From JBIOHP01 sp044449065 (GTDB lineage Bacteria; Bacteroidota; Ignavibacteria; UBA10030; SZUA-254), in assembly GCA_044449065.1 (NCBI GenBank), contig JBIOHP010000006.1, positions 1 through 64,000 on the forward strand: a DNA stretch of 64,000 nucleotides, in the 5' to 3' direction. Under the pieces are notes generated by a model, which searched no databases, was not told where the DNA came from, and saw nothing but the letters and a program-made list of their open reading frames with translations. Below are positions 47,148-56,534 of the stretch, one piece after another; positions within the stretch are counted from its first letter, which is position 1, and the number at the start of each line of letters is the position of its first letter. Made by a program: the position numbers and the translations under genes.

Positions 47148-48704
47148 ATGTATCGAAAAATATTTACCACCTTGTTTTTACTTCTCATAGTGTGTACTGC
47201 ACTTGAGTCACAGACGATTACCAATATTAAAGTGAATGGCGTTGCCAATAACTTTAGCGTCCCTCAAGGTTCTCCATTCACATGGCAATTTAATCTCCCC
47301 GGAGGAGATTCTGCACATATCGAAATATGGATCGATATGAATAACGACGGCTACCCCGATGGACCGGATAAATTACTCTATTCATTCGATCAGATTGACG
47401 GCGATACTACGAGCCGACCGGGCCAATTCCCTGATCCCGATGATAACACGAACGGATTTATTTCTTACTCGTTAAATGAGTCTTTTCCGGTCGGACATGC
47501 CATCCTGATTAACTTTATGTATCCCCCATTATTGCTGGAACAAACCGTAATCAAAGGATATGTTACACAATTAGGATTCAATCCTTCCATCATTACCGGA
47601 AGCGTGACGGCCCCGCAAGGAAAAAGTTCCAGCACGCTCCTGGTGAAGGTGGCTACGCAGTCGGAAAGTTCTCCCTTTGCGTGGGACGCCATCACAGACG
47701 CCAATGGATTTTATCAATTAAATTTCGGAACCATGTTCCAGATTCCGAATTATGCCGTCTCGGTTGAGGAGCCGTTTTCAGGATACGTGCCCGATCCTCC
47801 GCACTTTTATATGAGGATCGAGGGTTCTGTTCAGGTGGGAAATGTTAATTTCAGTTATGAAAAAGCGACAGCGAAAGTCACGGGCCATCTTCGCGACGAC
47901 GCCAACAACCCTTTCCGTTGGACTGAAGTCGATCTTCACAATTCTGATGACACAAGGATTCGAAATTCTTTGACCGACAGTCTGGGATGGTTCTCGATAG
48001 GAGTAGACTCGTCGGATATGATTACAGGACCCTTTACTCTTGAAACGCCGCATGAGTTTGAATTTTACACGCACGCTCTCGCTCTCGTGGGCGCGATTCA
48101 TGCAAATGACAGCATATCGAAAAATATGACCGCGTACACCATTAATTCATCCATCAGCGGCAGCGTCACTCTAAACGGTTCCGGACCCGCGGATGGAATC
48201 CCCCTTACTGCCGTTGCAGCAGGCGACAGCGGATACGCGAAAACAACCAGCGAACAGATAACCGGGTTGTTCTCCATCCCTGTGTCAAATAAAATTTCCG
48301 TTTATCACATCTCGCCCGATGGATACATTTCTCCGCCGGTCGTTGCCGGTCATCCCGGTGATACCGGCATTGTCATAAGCATTGTAACTTCTGTGAAAGA
48401 ACGGGAAACGGGGATCCCCTCCGGATACCGACTCTACCAAAACTACCCGAATCCTTTCAATCCTTCGACAGTTATTAATTACGATGTAGCCAATACCTCG
48501 CACGTTCAAATGACGCTGGTCAATGTGATCGGTCAGGTTGTGGCTGAATTGATTAACCAGAATCAGCAGGCGGGAAAATATTCCGCCACCGTGGACGCTT
48601 CAAATCTCCCAAGCGGAGTGTATTTCTACCGCATGGAAGTTCTGCCGGCTCAGCCAAACTCGCAGCCGATTGTCTCGACAAGGAAAATGGTGCTGTTAAA
48701 GTGA
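47148..48704 (+). CDS. T9SS-secreted protein with SdrD-like/carboxypeptidase-regulatory repeats
   Basis: 518 residues. Signal peptide (IFTTLFLLLIVCTALESQ); beta-sandwich modules of the carboxypeptidase-regulatory type (ITGSVTAPQGKSSSTLLVKV...ITDANGFYQLNF; ATAKVTGHLRDDANNPF...DSLGWFSIGV; ISGSVTLNGSGPADGI); a C-terminal T9SS type A domain of about 85 residues (YPNPFNPSTVINYDV...NLPSGVYFYRMEV...MVLLK). Cell-surface or released. GAGG precedes the ATG, and a terminator follows. No enzymatic motif seen. Confidence 0.85.
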   Translation: MYRKIFTTLFLLLIVCTALESQTITNIKVNGVANNFSVPQGSPFTWQFNLPGGDSAHIEIWIDMNNDGYPDGPDKLLYSFDQIDGDTTSRPGQFPDPDDNTNGFISYSLNESFPVGHAILINFMYPPLLLEQTVIKGYVTQLGFNPSIITGSVTAPQGKSSSTLLVKVATQSESSPFAWDAITDANGFYQLNFGTMFQIPNYAVSVEEPFSGYVPDPPHFYMRIEGSVQVGNVNFSYEKATAKVTGHLRDDANNPFRWTEVDLHNSDDTRIRNSLTDSLGWFSIGVDSSDMITGPFTLETPHEFEFYTHALALVGAIHANDSISKNMTAYTINSSISGSVTLNGSGPADGIPLTAVAAGDSGYAKTTSEQITGLFSIPVSNKISVYHISPDGYISPPVVAGHPGDTGIVISIVTSVKERETGIPSGYRLYQNYPNPFNPSTVINYDVANTSHVQMTLVNVIGQVVAELINQNQQAGKYSATVDASNLPSGVYFYRMEVLPAQPNSQPIVSTRKMVLLK

Positions 48705-48723
48705 CCTGAATTGTTTTTATATG

Positions 48724-48761
48724 AAGCCCCGTCATCCTCGTGGTGGCGGGGCTTTGTTTTT
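48724..48761 (+). terminator. rho-independent terminator
   Basis: AAGCCCCG (48724-48731) pairs with CGGGGCTT (48747-48754), then TGTTTTTATTT. Located 20 bases after the preceding stop. Confidence 0.8.
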
Positions 48762-48900
48762 ATTTCGCCCAATCACCTAAGTTCAATCTTTTCATTCCAT
48801 TAGGAGTTATTTATCGTGTCAATTCTTATATTTATAAATGATAGATTTAGTAAGACATCCCTAAGTATGAAAAAATATTTATAAATTAACTCAAAATTCC

Positions 48901-48929
48901 TTGACTTTCCTGATATCTTTCCGTAGCTT
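48901..48929 (+). promoter_or_regulatory. promoter candidate for the tandem paralogue genes
   Basis: TTGACT (48901-48906), 17 bases, TAGCTT (48924-48929) followed by TTGG, close to the Bacteroidetes TAnnTTTG style -7 box; 24 bases separate it from ATG 48953. Confidence 0.35.
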
Positions 48930-48952
48930 TTGGTAATATTTGAGGCGGTGTC

Positions 48953-50578
48953 ATGCGAATAAAAATACGATTTACCAAGCTAAGTTTTTTTAATGCAGGC
49001 GCATTGCTATGGTTTTTACTACAGGCGCTTTGCTATGGGCAATGGTCTACCTCAACCAGCACAAGTAATGCGCTGTTTGTTTGCCCCGGTTATTATTCCG
49101 GCATATTAACATTTAATGATGGGAGTTCCATAATCCTTGGTGCCTTATCGGGATATATTTATGCGCAAAAGCTTGATCCAAAAGGATACAAGATGTGGAG
49201 TCAGCCCGTAATGGTTTTCCATAACAATAACAGTGCGATAGGGACATCTGCATACCCGCCCTTCTGGCAGTGGGGAGACTGGGTGAGCGATGATGACGGC
49301 GGGATCATTATTTTTTGGTATGATTATCGAGACGCCTATAACACATCAACCGATTTTATGAATAACGCATTATATATTCAGCATGTCGATAAGAACGGGA
49401 TAATAAAATGGGATTCCAGCGGGATCTTGGTGCGCGGAGTGGAAACAGGATTAAAAAGCGCGGCAATTGTACGGGATGGAAGTGGCGGATGTATTTTAAC
49501 ATGGAGCGAGAGCGGATTTAATTATCCGGGTGCACCAAATGTGGATCATATAGTCTCATCGCGGTGGTCTAATAATGGTCAAAAGTTGTGGGAAAGAATT
49601 ATTGATTCAAGTGCAACTAAAGGAATTATCGGCTTAAGCAGTCTCAATAGAGCTGGTCATAAAATTTATACAAATATCATTCATAATTCTAATCCCGTAA
49701 CAATAATTTCTACTGTTGAGGGCCTATCAGATTCATTGGTGTTTTATTATGAAAAAAGTAGTAATTATTCTTGGAAAGATAGCATTTTGTATCGAATAAG
49801 AGCCCTTTCCGATGTGTACCTATTAAAAATTGGTTTCTTAGGGGACACCATTTGGTCCACCAAGATTATATTGCCTCAAAATTGCCAACCCTTTTCCAAT
49901 TTTAGAAATTCGCCATATTTCCCGGATGACCATGGTGGATTCTATTATCTATATATCTGTGATAATGATACAATTCACCATTTTGATGAAAATGGAAATT
50001 TTTATCAAACATATTTCAAGAACATTACTAAATTTGGAGGATATTATTTTCATGATGGTAAAAATGGAATCGTAAATTCAAGTGATAATTGCGATGCCCA
50101 GCGATATGACGAGATGGGAACCTCATTGTGGGATACCTCATTCGTGTATTTACAGGATTCTTTCAATGCATATTTCAAACGATATGAATCTGACAATAAT
50201 GGAGGGATCATTACATCGTTCTGGACCACCACGGGGGGAATTTATGCCCAGCACACGGGCAGACATGGAAGGGTCGGCATTATTACCGGAATAACAAATT
50301 CCTTTTTACAACCGTCTGGATATTCACTGTCACAAAATTTTCCCAACCCATTTAATCCAATAACGACTATTGAATATAGGTTGCCGACCCAGTCTCGTGT
50401 TATGGTATCTATCTATAATTCTCTTGGTCAGATGATACAAAATCTCGTCGATGAAATGGTGGGACCTGGCACACATTTCGTAAAATGGGATGCAAGTAGA
50501 TTTGCGAGCGGGGTATATTATTACCGGATTATTACAAAAGATTTTGCGCAAACAAAAAAGTTAATCCTTATCAAATAA
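48953..50578 (+). CDS. T9SS-secreted protein, tandem paralogue 1
   Basis: 541 residues: signal peptide (FLLQALCYGQ), a conserved N-terminal region to about residue 190 with Trp/Tyr/Gly-rich blades (GYIYAQKLDPKGYKMWSQP, DDDGGIIIFWYDYRDA, SGGCILTWSESGFNYP), a variable middle (about 200-430) and a T9SS domain (FPNPFNPITTIEYRL...FASGVYYYRI...KLILIK). The repeated 'G..i..W.d.R' and 'D.nG....W' elements suggest a beta-propeller-like fold. The next gene is a close copy at both ends and differs in the middle. Function unknown. Confidence 0.8.
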   Translation: MRIKIRFTKLSFFNAGALLWFLLQALCYGQWSTSTSTSNALFVCPGYYSGILTFNDGSSIILGALSGYIYAQKLDPKGYKMWSQPVMVFHNNNSAIGTSAYPPFWQWGDWVSDDDGGIIIFWYDYRDAYNTSTDFMNNALYIQHVDKNGIIKWDSSGILVRGVETGLKSAAIVRDGSGGCILTWSESGFNYPGAPNVDHIVSSRWSNNGQKLWERIIDSSATKGIIGLSSLNRAGHKIYTNIIHNSNPVTIISTVEGLSDSLVFYYEKSSNYSWKDSILYRIRALSDVYLLKIGFLGDTIWSTKIILPQNCQPFSNFRNSPYFPDDHGGFYYLYICDNDTIHHFDENGNFYQTYFKNITKFGGYYFHDGKNGIVNSSDNCDAQRYDEMGTSLWDTSFVYLQDSFNAYFKRYESDNNGGIITSFWTTTGGIYAQHTGRHGRVGIITGITNSFLQPSGYSLSQNFPNPFNPITTIEYRLPTQSRVMVSIYNSLGQMIQNLVDEMVGPGTHFVKWDASRFASGVYYYRIITKDFAQTKKLILIK

Positions 50579-50589
50579 GATTATAAATC

Positions 50590-52218
50590 ATGAGAAAAAT
50601 AATACTTATACTTTCCGTCTTATCGATCGTTTTTTCACAGGCAGGTATAGCCCAATGGTCAACCTCAACACGCACGGATAGTGCACTCTACGTTTGTCCG
50701 GGATACTATTCCGGCATTTTGACATTCGATGATGGGAGTTCCATAATTCTTGGTGCCTTATCGGGATATATTTACGCGCAAAAGCTTGATCCAAAAGGAT
50801 ACAAGATGTGGAGCCAGCCCGCAATGGTTTTTCATAACAATAACAGCGCGATTGGAACATCAGCCTACCCACCTTTCTGGCGATGGGGAGGATGGGTGAC
50901 AGATGGAGATGGCGGTGTCATCATTTTTTGGTACGATTATCGTGATGCATATAATACCACAACGGATTATAAAAACAATGCTACATATATCCAGCGTGTG
51001 GATAAATATGGTATTGTTCGATGGGATTCGACTGGTGTTCTTGTGAGTGGAGTCCAATCCGGAATGAAAGGAGCAATTATGGTCGACGATGGTGGTGGTG
51101 GTTGCATAATCGCATGGAGTGAGAACGGTTTCGATTATCCAAACGCACCGAATATTGAACGAATAAGAATGAAGCGATTTGGGGGAGATGGCACCATTCT
51201 TTGGGACTTAACAACCGATACAAGCTTAGCGTCAGGCAGTTTGAGTATTTATTCTTTCCAGAGGTTCAGAAATATTTTAATTATGGAGCGAAATATTAAC
51301 AATAAAATCTTTAGCATTAATGGGGATTCATTAAATATACCACCGTTGAATAATTACTCTGAATATATCAACGATGGTGATTCTGTGCTTTTCCAATCAA
51401 TTTATTTAGGTAACAGACTTGACACAAGCAACCAAAATTATCTTCAATTTAGAACAAATGCCATTTCAGCTAATTTTGGAATTATCTGGAGCGTCAATGA
51501 TGAGATCAAAGATGAAGCTGGTAGGTTGGGTTATTTTACCTTCCAAAATCCGTTAATTCCAGATGGTCTTGGTGGATTATTTTTTGTATGGGGATATGCT
51601 GACAATAATGATAAAAACTTTATACGAGCCATGCGAATCAATTCCTACGGAGATGTTTGGGATACCAACAAGATCTACATATCTAATGAGTATCCAGCTT
51701 TTTTATTTGGAAATCCAGGAGAATTGGGAATATGCTTTGAATCCGGAAGATTCCAATTATTTGATAGTTCGGGCAATATTATAGTAATGAGCAATTCAAC
51801 GATATTATCGGATGCGGGAAACGCTTATTTCCAAAATTATGCATCAGATAACAACGGTGGATTGATAGTCATATTTTGGACGACAACAGGAGGAATTTAT
51901 GCACAACATTCTTTCGGCAAAACCACTGGGGTAATAGATAGATCAGTATTAGCTAAAGATTACTCGCTTAGACAAAATTATCCCAATCCTTTTAATCCTG
52001 TTACTACCATTAGATACATTATTCTTAAAAAATCCAACGTAGTTTTATCGATATATAACTCACTTGGACAATTAATACAATTACTTGTTAATGAAATACA
52101 AGAACCGGGAGAACATTCTGTAAGATGGAATGCTAGCAACTTCTCGAGTGGAGTTTATTATTATCAAATAATAGCAAAAGATTTTGTGCAAACAAAAAAG
52201 TTAATCCTTATCAAATAA
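50590..52218 (+). CDS. T9SS-secreted protein, tandem paralogue 2
   Basis: 542 residues, same layout as the gene 11 bases upstream: signal peptide (IILILSVLSIVFSQAGIAQ), N-terminal region nearly identical in sequence (ILGALSGYIYAQKLDPKGYK), divergent middle (about 205-430), SDNNGG/FWTTTGGIYAQHS and the T9SS domain (YPNPFNPVTTIRYII...KLILIK). The last 30 bases before the stop are almost the same in both genes. Arisen by tandem duplication followed by unequal divergence or recombination. Function unknown. Confidence 0.8.
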   Translation: MRKIILILSVLSIVFSQAGIAQWSTSTRTDSALYVCPGYYSGILTFDDGSSIILGALSGYIYAQKLDPKGYKMWSQPAMVFHNNNSAIGTSAYPPFWRWGGWVTDGDGGVIIFWYDYRDAYNTTTDYKNNATYIQRVDKYGIVRWDSTGVLVSGVQSGMKGAIMVDDGGGGCIIAWSENGFDYPNAPNIERIRMKRFGGDGTILWDLTTDTSLASGSLSIYSFQRFRNILIMERNINNKIFSINGDSLNIPPLNNYSEYINDGDSVLFQSIYLGNRLDTSNQNYLQFRTNAISANFGIIWSVNDEIKDEAGRLGYFTFQNPLIPDGLGGLFFVWGYADNNDKNFIRAMRINSYGDVWDTNKIYISNEYPAFLFGNPGELGICFESGRFQLFDSSGNIIVMSNSTILSDAGNAYFQNYASDNNGGLIVIFWTTTGGIYAQHSFGKTTGVIDRSVLAKDYSLRQNYPNPFNPVTTIRYIILKKSNVVLSIYNSLGQLIQLLVNEIQEPGEHSVRWNASNFSSGVYYYQIIAKDFVQTKKLILIK

Positions 52219-52240
52219 TATTTCATGAAAGGGAGTTTCC

Positions 52241-54415
52241 ATGAAAACGCTATACTGTTGCATCATATCTCTTCTTTTCTGCTGCTCGCTCGTCCATGCT
52301 GAGGATTGGAAATGCGGCAATAAGGACACAGCTTCAAGTGTCCAAACTATACAAAATCAAACCACGCCTCTTATTGTTATCTTTATCGATTTTCCTGATG
52401 GAAGAATCCAGCCGGGAAATATCGTTCCAACACAAGATAGCGATACATTGAGTGTGATTAATATCAATGCTGTTGGCGGAATGGGATATGTACGAACAGT
52501 CCCGAACAATCCAAATAGTCCGTTGAGGAAAAGCATTCGTAAATACGTTTATGAAGATTATTGGAATATGTATTTTTCTCAAGGAACATATGCTGAGGAT
52601 ACATCAAGAAATTACCATCCCCATCCGGATTGGAGTTCACACAATATCAGCGTGTATGGAAGCTTAACGGATTACTACAAGGAAGCAACATACAACAACA
52701 TCCGGTTAACTGCGGAGCCAACGCATCCCGGAGGATCTGATATGTACCACACCGGCATTGCAAATCGTATCACCACGGTGAACGGCAAAAATTATATCCA
52801 ATGGATAATGATGCCAAATAACAAGTACACCTATGATACTAATGGATTAAGACTCTATGTTAGTGATCTGGTTAATCTAAAAAATCAAGGGTTAATCGAT
52901 TTTGATCCAATCGCGAGCAACTTTGAAGCGAGAGGAGGAAGAATAATTACTGTTAATGGCGGTTTTAGCCTTGGCGGAATTTCACTTGATTACTCAACCG
53001 CCGTTAGAGAGAAACGCTTAGCCAATACAGATAATCAATCTACTCTTGACGGAATTTGGGTTTCCGCTCATGAGTTAGGTCATACATTCGGTGCGCATCA
53101 CACTCTCACAGGGTATTATGACGTCATGAATTATACATCCCGTGGAGCGTGGGTAACCGAATATTACTGTCCGCAGCATTTTAATCCATGGTTTAAAATT
53201 GATAAGGGTTGGATACCGGCGAATAATATCCAAATAGTCGGGACAAACAACTATTTGGCGTTACCTCCAATTACAGATTTACCAAATGGAAACAATCCAA
53301 TGGTAAGCATAATCAAAGTGTATGGTGACGCCGGAAGAATACTAAATGGCGATCCGACAACAAGATTCGACCATAGCGAATATTTCATCATTGAATATCG
53401 TAAACGGACCGGTTTCAACCGACTCGCCGGGGGTTTGAATGCGCCGTCTAATTATCAAGGTGGAGCGTTGATATGGAATTATTCTGCATGGTCTGGAATG
53501 TCCTTTGATAATAATATTACCCATCTTGTTCCTAAATTTGGACCGGCTCCGTTAAACGATGATGGAGGCAGGGTCGGAAGCACCGATGATCTTTTTCCGA
53601 CACGAACTTCGCTGGACACAAGTACATGTCCGAGTTGTTTGCCTAATTCAGGTTCGTTCGACAACATGACAACCGGAATCTATCTCTCAGATTTCACGGT
53701 GTCATCTGACGCCAGTGAATTGACTTATAACGTAAACTATCAAATTGCCGCTGCTCCCAATTATGATTATGTTTACACAGGTGGCTATATTCCATCTCTT
53801 TCTGGCAATATTTTAATGAATGGTAATATGGACATTAGTTCTTCGACAATTACGATTAGCCCGGGTGCAACTCTAGATTTTGTTCCCAACATGTTTCTCT
53901 ATGTTCATGGTACAGGAACAAAATTCACTGCTCTTGGAGGTAGCGCTGCTTCAGATAGTATTAGATTTCGGGGTGTCGGTTATGGAAATTACCGGGCTCA
54001 GTGGTTTGGAATTTCTTTTGACAACCGTGATCAAACCGATAGTGTTCTCATTAGAAATTCGGTTATCCAAGATGCAATTGCCGGGTTGATTCTGGATGAA
54101 TCCTTTTCCAACGGATCTTTGATTCCATTCAATATTCAAGGAAACCGATTCAGTCACAATAAGTGTGACATTAGTTTCTATGGTAAATTAAATTCAATCT
54201 CACCAATACCGGATATTTCCGGCCTTGATAATAATATATATTCAAAGTTCAACTTGAAGGGAAACTGTGTACTATCAAGTGCTAACCAATTTGTAATTCC
54301 CAGTGGCGCCCTCCTTCTAATTAATGGCGGCACAAAACCTTCAAGATTATCTATAGATAATGGTAAATCTCTCATTGTAAATGGTAACCTTCAAATCGGG
54401 GATTCTGCATCTTGA
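52241..54415 (+). CDS. metzincin-like secreted metallopeptidase, N-terminal part (ends at in-frame TGA)
   Basis: 724 residues to the TGA. GGGAG precedes ATG; signal peptide CIISLLFCCSLVHA. The zinc site is HELGHTFGAHH: His277, Glu278, His281, Gly284 and His287, the full HExxHxxGxxH metzincin pattern, with a possible Met-turn at Met296 (YYDVMNY). From about residue 520 parallel beta-helix-like repeats begin (LSGNILMNGNMDISSSTITISPG). The frame continues past the TGA without a shift into more of the same repeats and a T9SS domain, so this gene and the next are probably one interrupted protein. As it stands the peptidase would lack its sorting signal. Confidence 0.8.
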   Translation: MKTLYCCIISLLFCCSLVHAEDWKCGNKDTASSVQTIQNQTTPLIVIFIDFPDGRIQPGNIVPTQDSDTLSVININAVGGMGYVRTVPNNPNSPLRKSIRKYVYEDYWNMYFSQGTYAEDTSRNYHPHPDWSSHNISVYGSLTDYYKEATYNNIRLTAEPTHPGGSDMYHTGIANRITTVNGKNYIQWIMMPNNKYTYDTNGLRLYVSDLVNLKNQGLIDFDPIASNFEARGGRIITVNGGFSLGGISLDYSTAVREKRLANTDNQSTLDGIWVSAHELGHTFGAHHTLTGYYDVMNYTSRGAWVTEYYCPQHFNPWFKIDKGWIPANNIQIVGTNNYLALPPITDLPNGNNPMVSIIKVYGDAGRILNGDPTTRFDHSEYFIIEYRKRTGFNRLAGGLNAPSNYQGGALIWNYSAWSGMSFDNNITHLVPKFGPAPLNDDGGRVGSTDDLFPTRTSLDTSTCPSCLPNSGSFDNMTTGIYLSDFTVSSDASELTYNVNYQIAAAPNYDYVYTGGYIPSLSGNILMNGNMDISSSTITISPGATLDFVPNMFLYVHGTGTKFTALGGSAASDSIRFRGVGYGNYRAQWFGISFDNRDQTDSVLIRNSVIQDAIAGLILDESFSNGSLIPFNIQGNRFSHNKCDISFYGKLNSISPIPDISGLDNNIYSKFNLKGNCVLSSANQFVIPSGALLLINGGTKPSRLSIDNGKSLIVNGNLQIGDSAS

Positions 54416-54451
54416 AGCGGTTCTGTCTTTATAAAGGGTGGGAATATAATA

Positions 54452-56269
54452 TTGAATCATGGTTTGATTGTCCAAAATTATACGGATTTCACGCTTGAAT
54501 CAGGTTCATCGATATCAATTGGTAATAACGCTTCAATTTATGTTTACGGTTCTCTGAATGCCACCGGTACAACAAGTCAGCATGTCACATTTACATCCGC
54601 TAACTCATCTCCCTCCCCGGGAGATTGGTATAATATATATCTTCAAAGCAGCGTGCCTGATACATTTCAGTATTGCGATATCCAGTATGGCACAAAAGGA
54701 TTATGGTTTGTCAACCCGACAGGTCAATCGCTCATTGATCATTGTACTATAAAGAATTGCAGCCAACAGGGAATTGAGATAGACAATAATGATATTAACA
54801 ATTCCGCCGCATTGATCCGGTACTCCCTCATATCAAAAAACAGGCAGGAAGGATTATATTTATCCGCATCGAAAGCAGATCTGATTCAAACAAAAATCGA
54901 TAGCAACGGAGCAGGAAACGTAAATCCGGGCATCTCTTGCTGGAATTCCATTATTCACATGGACAGCTCGCGTATTCAATATAATATTGGCAGAGGAATA
55001 GACGTCTTTGGGATCTACAGCATCGCATACCTTACTCCGGATGGATTTTTACCGGGCTACAATACGCTGTTTCAAAACGGCGGTGAAATCGATACTCATG
55101 ATGGCGGGGTGCTCTTTGCCGGGCAGTATTCTCCTGCGGGTGGTTACTGGCAATGCGATGGTGGAATGGATCAAGTGACTACTTTCAATATGGATCCCTG
55201 CACATGGATACCCACTCCCGAATTTACCCACGGGGGGTCAAATAATATTTATAACACCGGTTATAGTTTCAGCGGCAGATATGTTAACAATGAAACAAAT
55301 TACATAGTATGCGCGCATAAAACTTATTGGGGAAACTCGTCACAACCGTGCGCGCCTCCCTCCGGGGCGTTGTCCGGTCAGATTGATGCATCATATCCCC
55401 TATGCAGCTCGGTTTATACGCCCGGTCAAACTGCGTATACGCATATCAACCCCGGCAGTGAATCGCCTACCATCAACGGGGGCAGATCTGACAATGATAC
55501 GGTAAAATATTTAAAATATCTGAAGTACATTGTTAAACACAGTCCAGATTCTGCGTCTATTGCTCTTCATGAATTATCGGAGCTCGCCGGACCCGGCAAA
55601 CGGTATGAATCTCTAATCAGCGTTCCGTGGGAAGATTTCCTGAATCATCTGGAAGGAGCGGTGCATCCGGGAAAATTTAAATCGCTAATTTCATCGTTCC
55701 GCATTCAGGAGAAAATGGATAAAAGAGATTATCTCAATGCGGCATCTCTCGCGGATGATATTGCCTCCACATCATCCGATAATGATTTATGGGCATATTG
55801 TCAGTATCAGAAAATCATCGCAATGCAATCGCAGGGAAATATTGCAGGAGCAGTTCAGGCATTGAATGGGCTTGGGTCCGATATAAGCCGGTTTGATCCG
55901 AAAGTCATCCAGCATCTATCGGATATGCTCTCGGTGGCTGGAGCTAATCCAAATCCCGGTGGTTCGCTCGTAAAACCCATAACTACAACAAAAGCATCGG
56001 TGCCAAAAGATTATGCATTGATGCAAAACTATCCAAATCCATTCAACCCGGCAACGATTATACAATATCAGTTGCCGAAAGAGAGTAAGGTAAATCTGAG
56101 CATCTTTAATCTCCTGGGTCAGAAAGTTGCATCATTGGTAGACGAGGTTCAAAATGAAGGATACAAAGCGGTATCATTCAATGCAACCAACCTGCCCAGC
56201 GGCGTGTACTTCTATCGGCTGCAGGCAAATAATTTCACCGATGTGAAGAAATTCATAATAATGAAGTAG
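54452..56269 (+). CDS. beta-helix and T9SS C-terminal part of the metallopeptidase (after in-frame TGA)
   Basis: 605 residues from TTG 54452, in the same frame as the peptidase gene; codons 54416-54451 between them read SGSVFIKGGNII and join smoothly. No signal peptide or ribosome-binding site of its own. Content: right-handed beta-helix repeats (SISIGNNASIYVYGSLNATG; DHCTIKNCSQQGIEIDNNDI), a Cys/Trp-rich stretch, a helical repeat region (about 350-500) and a T9SS domain (YPNPFNPATIIQYQL...LPSGVYFYRL...FIIMK). Likely a non-functional or readthrough-dependent extension. Confidence 0.7.
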   Translation: MNHGLIVQNYTDFTLESGSSISIGNNASIYVYGSLNATGTTSQHVTFTSANSSPSPGDWYNIYLQSSVPDTFQYCDIQYGTKGLWFVNPTGQSLIDHCTIKNCSQQGIEIDNNDINNSAALIRYSLISKNRQEGLYLSASKADLIQTKIDSNGAGNVNPGISCWNSIIHMDSSRIQYNIGRGIDVFGIYSIAYLTPDGFLPGYNTLFQNGGEIDTHDGGVLFAGQYSPAGGYWQCDGGMDQVTTFNMDPCTWIPTPEFTHGGSNNIYNTGYSFSGRYVNNETNYIVCAHKTYWGNSSQPCAPPSGALSGQIDASYPLCSSVYTPGQTAYTHINPGSESPTINGGRSDNDTVKYLKYLKYIVKHSPDSASIALHELSELAGPGKRYESLISVPWEDFLNHLEGAVHPGKFKSLISSFRIQEKMDKRDYLNAASLADDIASTSSDNDLWAYCQYQKIIAMQSQGNIAGAVQALNGLGSDISRFDPKVIQHLSDMLSVAGANPNPGGSLVKPITTTKASVPKDYALMQNYPNPFNPATIIQYQLPKESKVNLSIFNLLGQKVASLVDEVQNEGYKAVSFNATNLPSGVYFYRLQANNFTDVKKFIIMK

Positions 56270-56300
56270 TATTATAGTAGTTTCTTATTACAACAAGAAC

Positions 56301-56328
56301 GCCGGCTCGTAATTTGGGTCGGCTTTTT
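56301..56328 (+). terminator. rho-independent terminator
   Basis: GCCGGCTC pairs with GGGTCGGC (eight pairs, two G-U) around a 7-base loop, then TTTTT; 31 bases after the stop of the T9SS fragment. Confidence 0.7.
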
Positions 56329-56534
56329 GTTCCTTTAAACGCTCTCCTTGAGAATGATCTTAAATATATTGGTTGGACGTTCATCTGCCGCGGAGAACGC
56401 CCTTTTTTGTGTAATGTTTCTCGAGAGCACCAACATTGAAGTAATTGCAGGATTTTCGTATTATGAGAGAACACATCATCGGTAAAAACTGGTTTTATAC
56501 TACGAGAAATTTCCACTCTTTGAAGGAACATGAT

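Noticed and set aside
54413..54451. Selenocysteine or alternative-code reading of the TGA in the metallopeptidase
   Set aside because: No SECIS-like stem-loop follows the codon (only a loopless CTTTATAAAG palindrome), and TGA is used as an ordinary stop in many genes here such as hisB, hisC and several glycosyltransferase genes.
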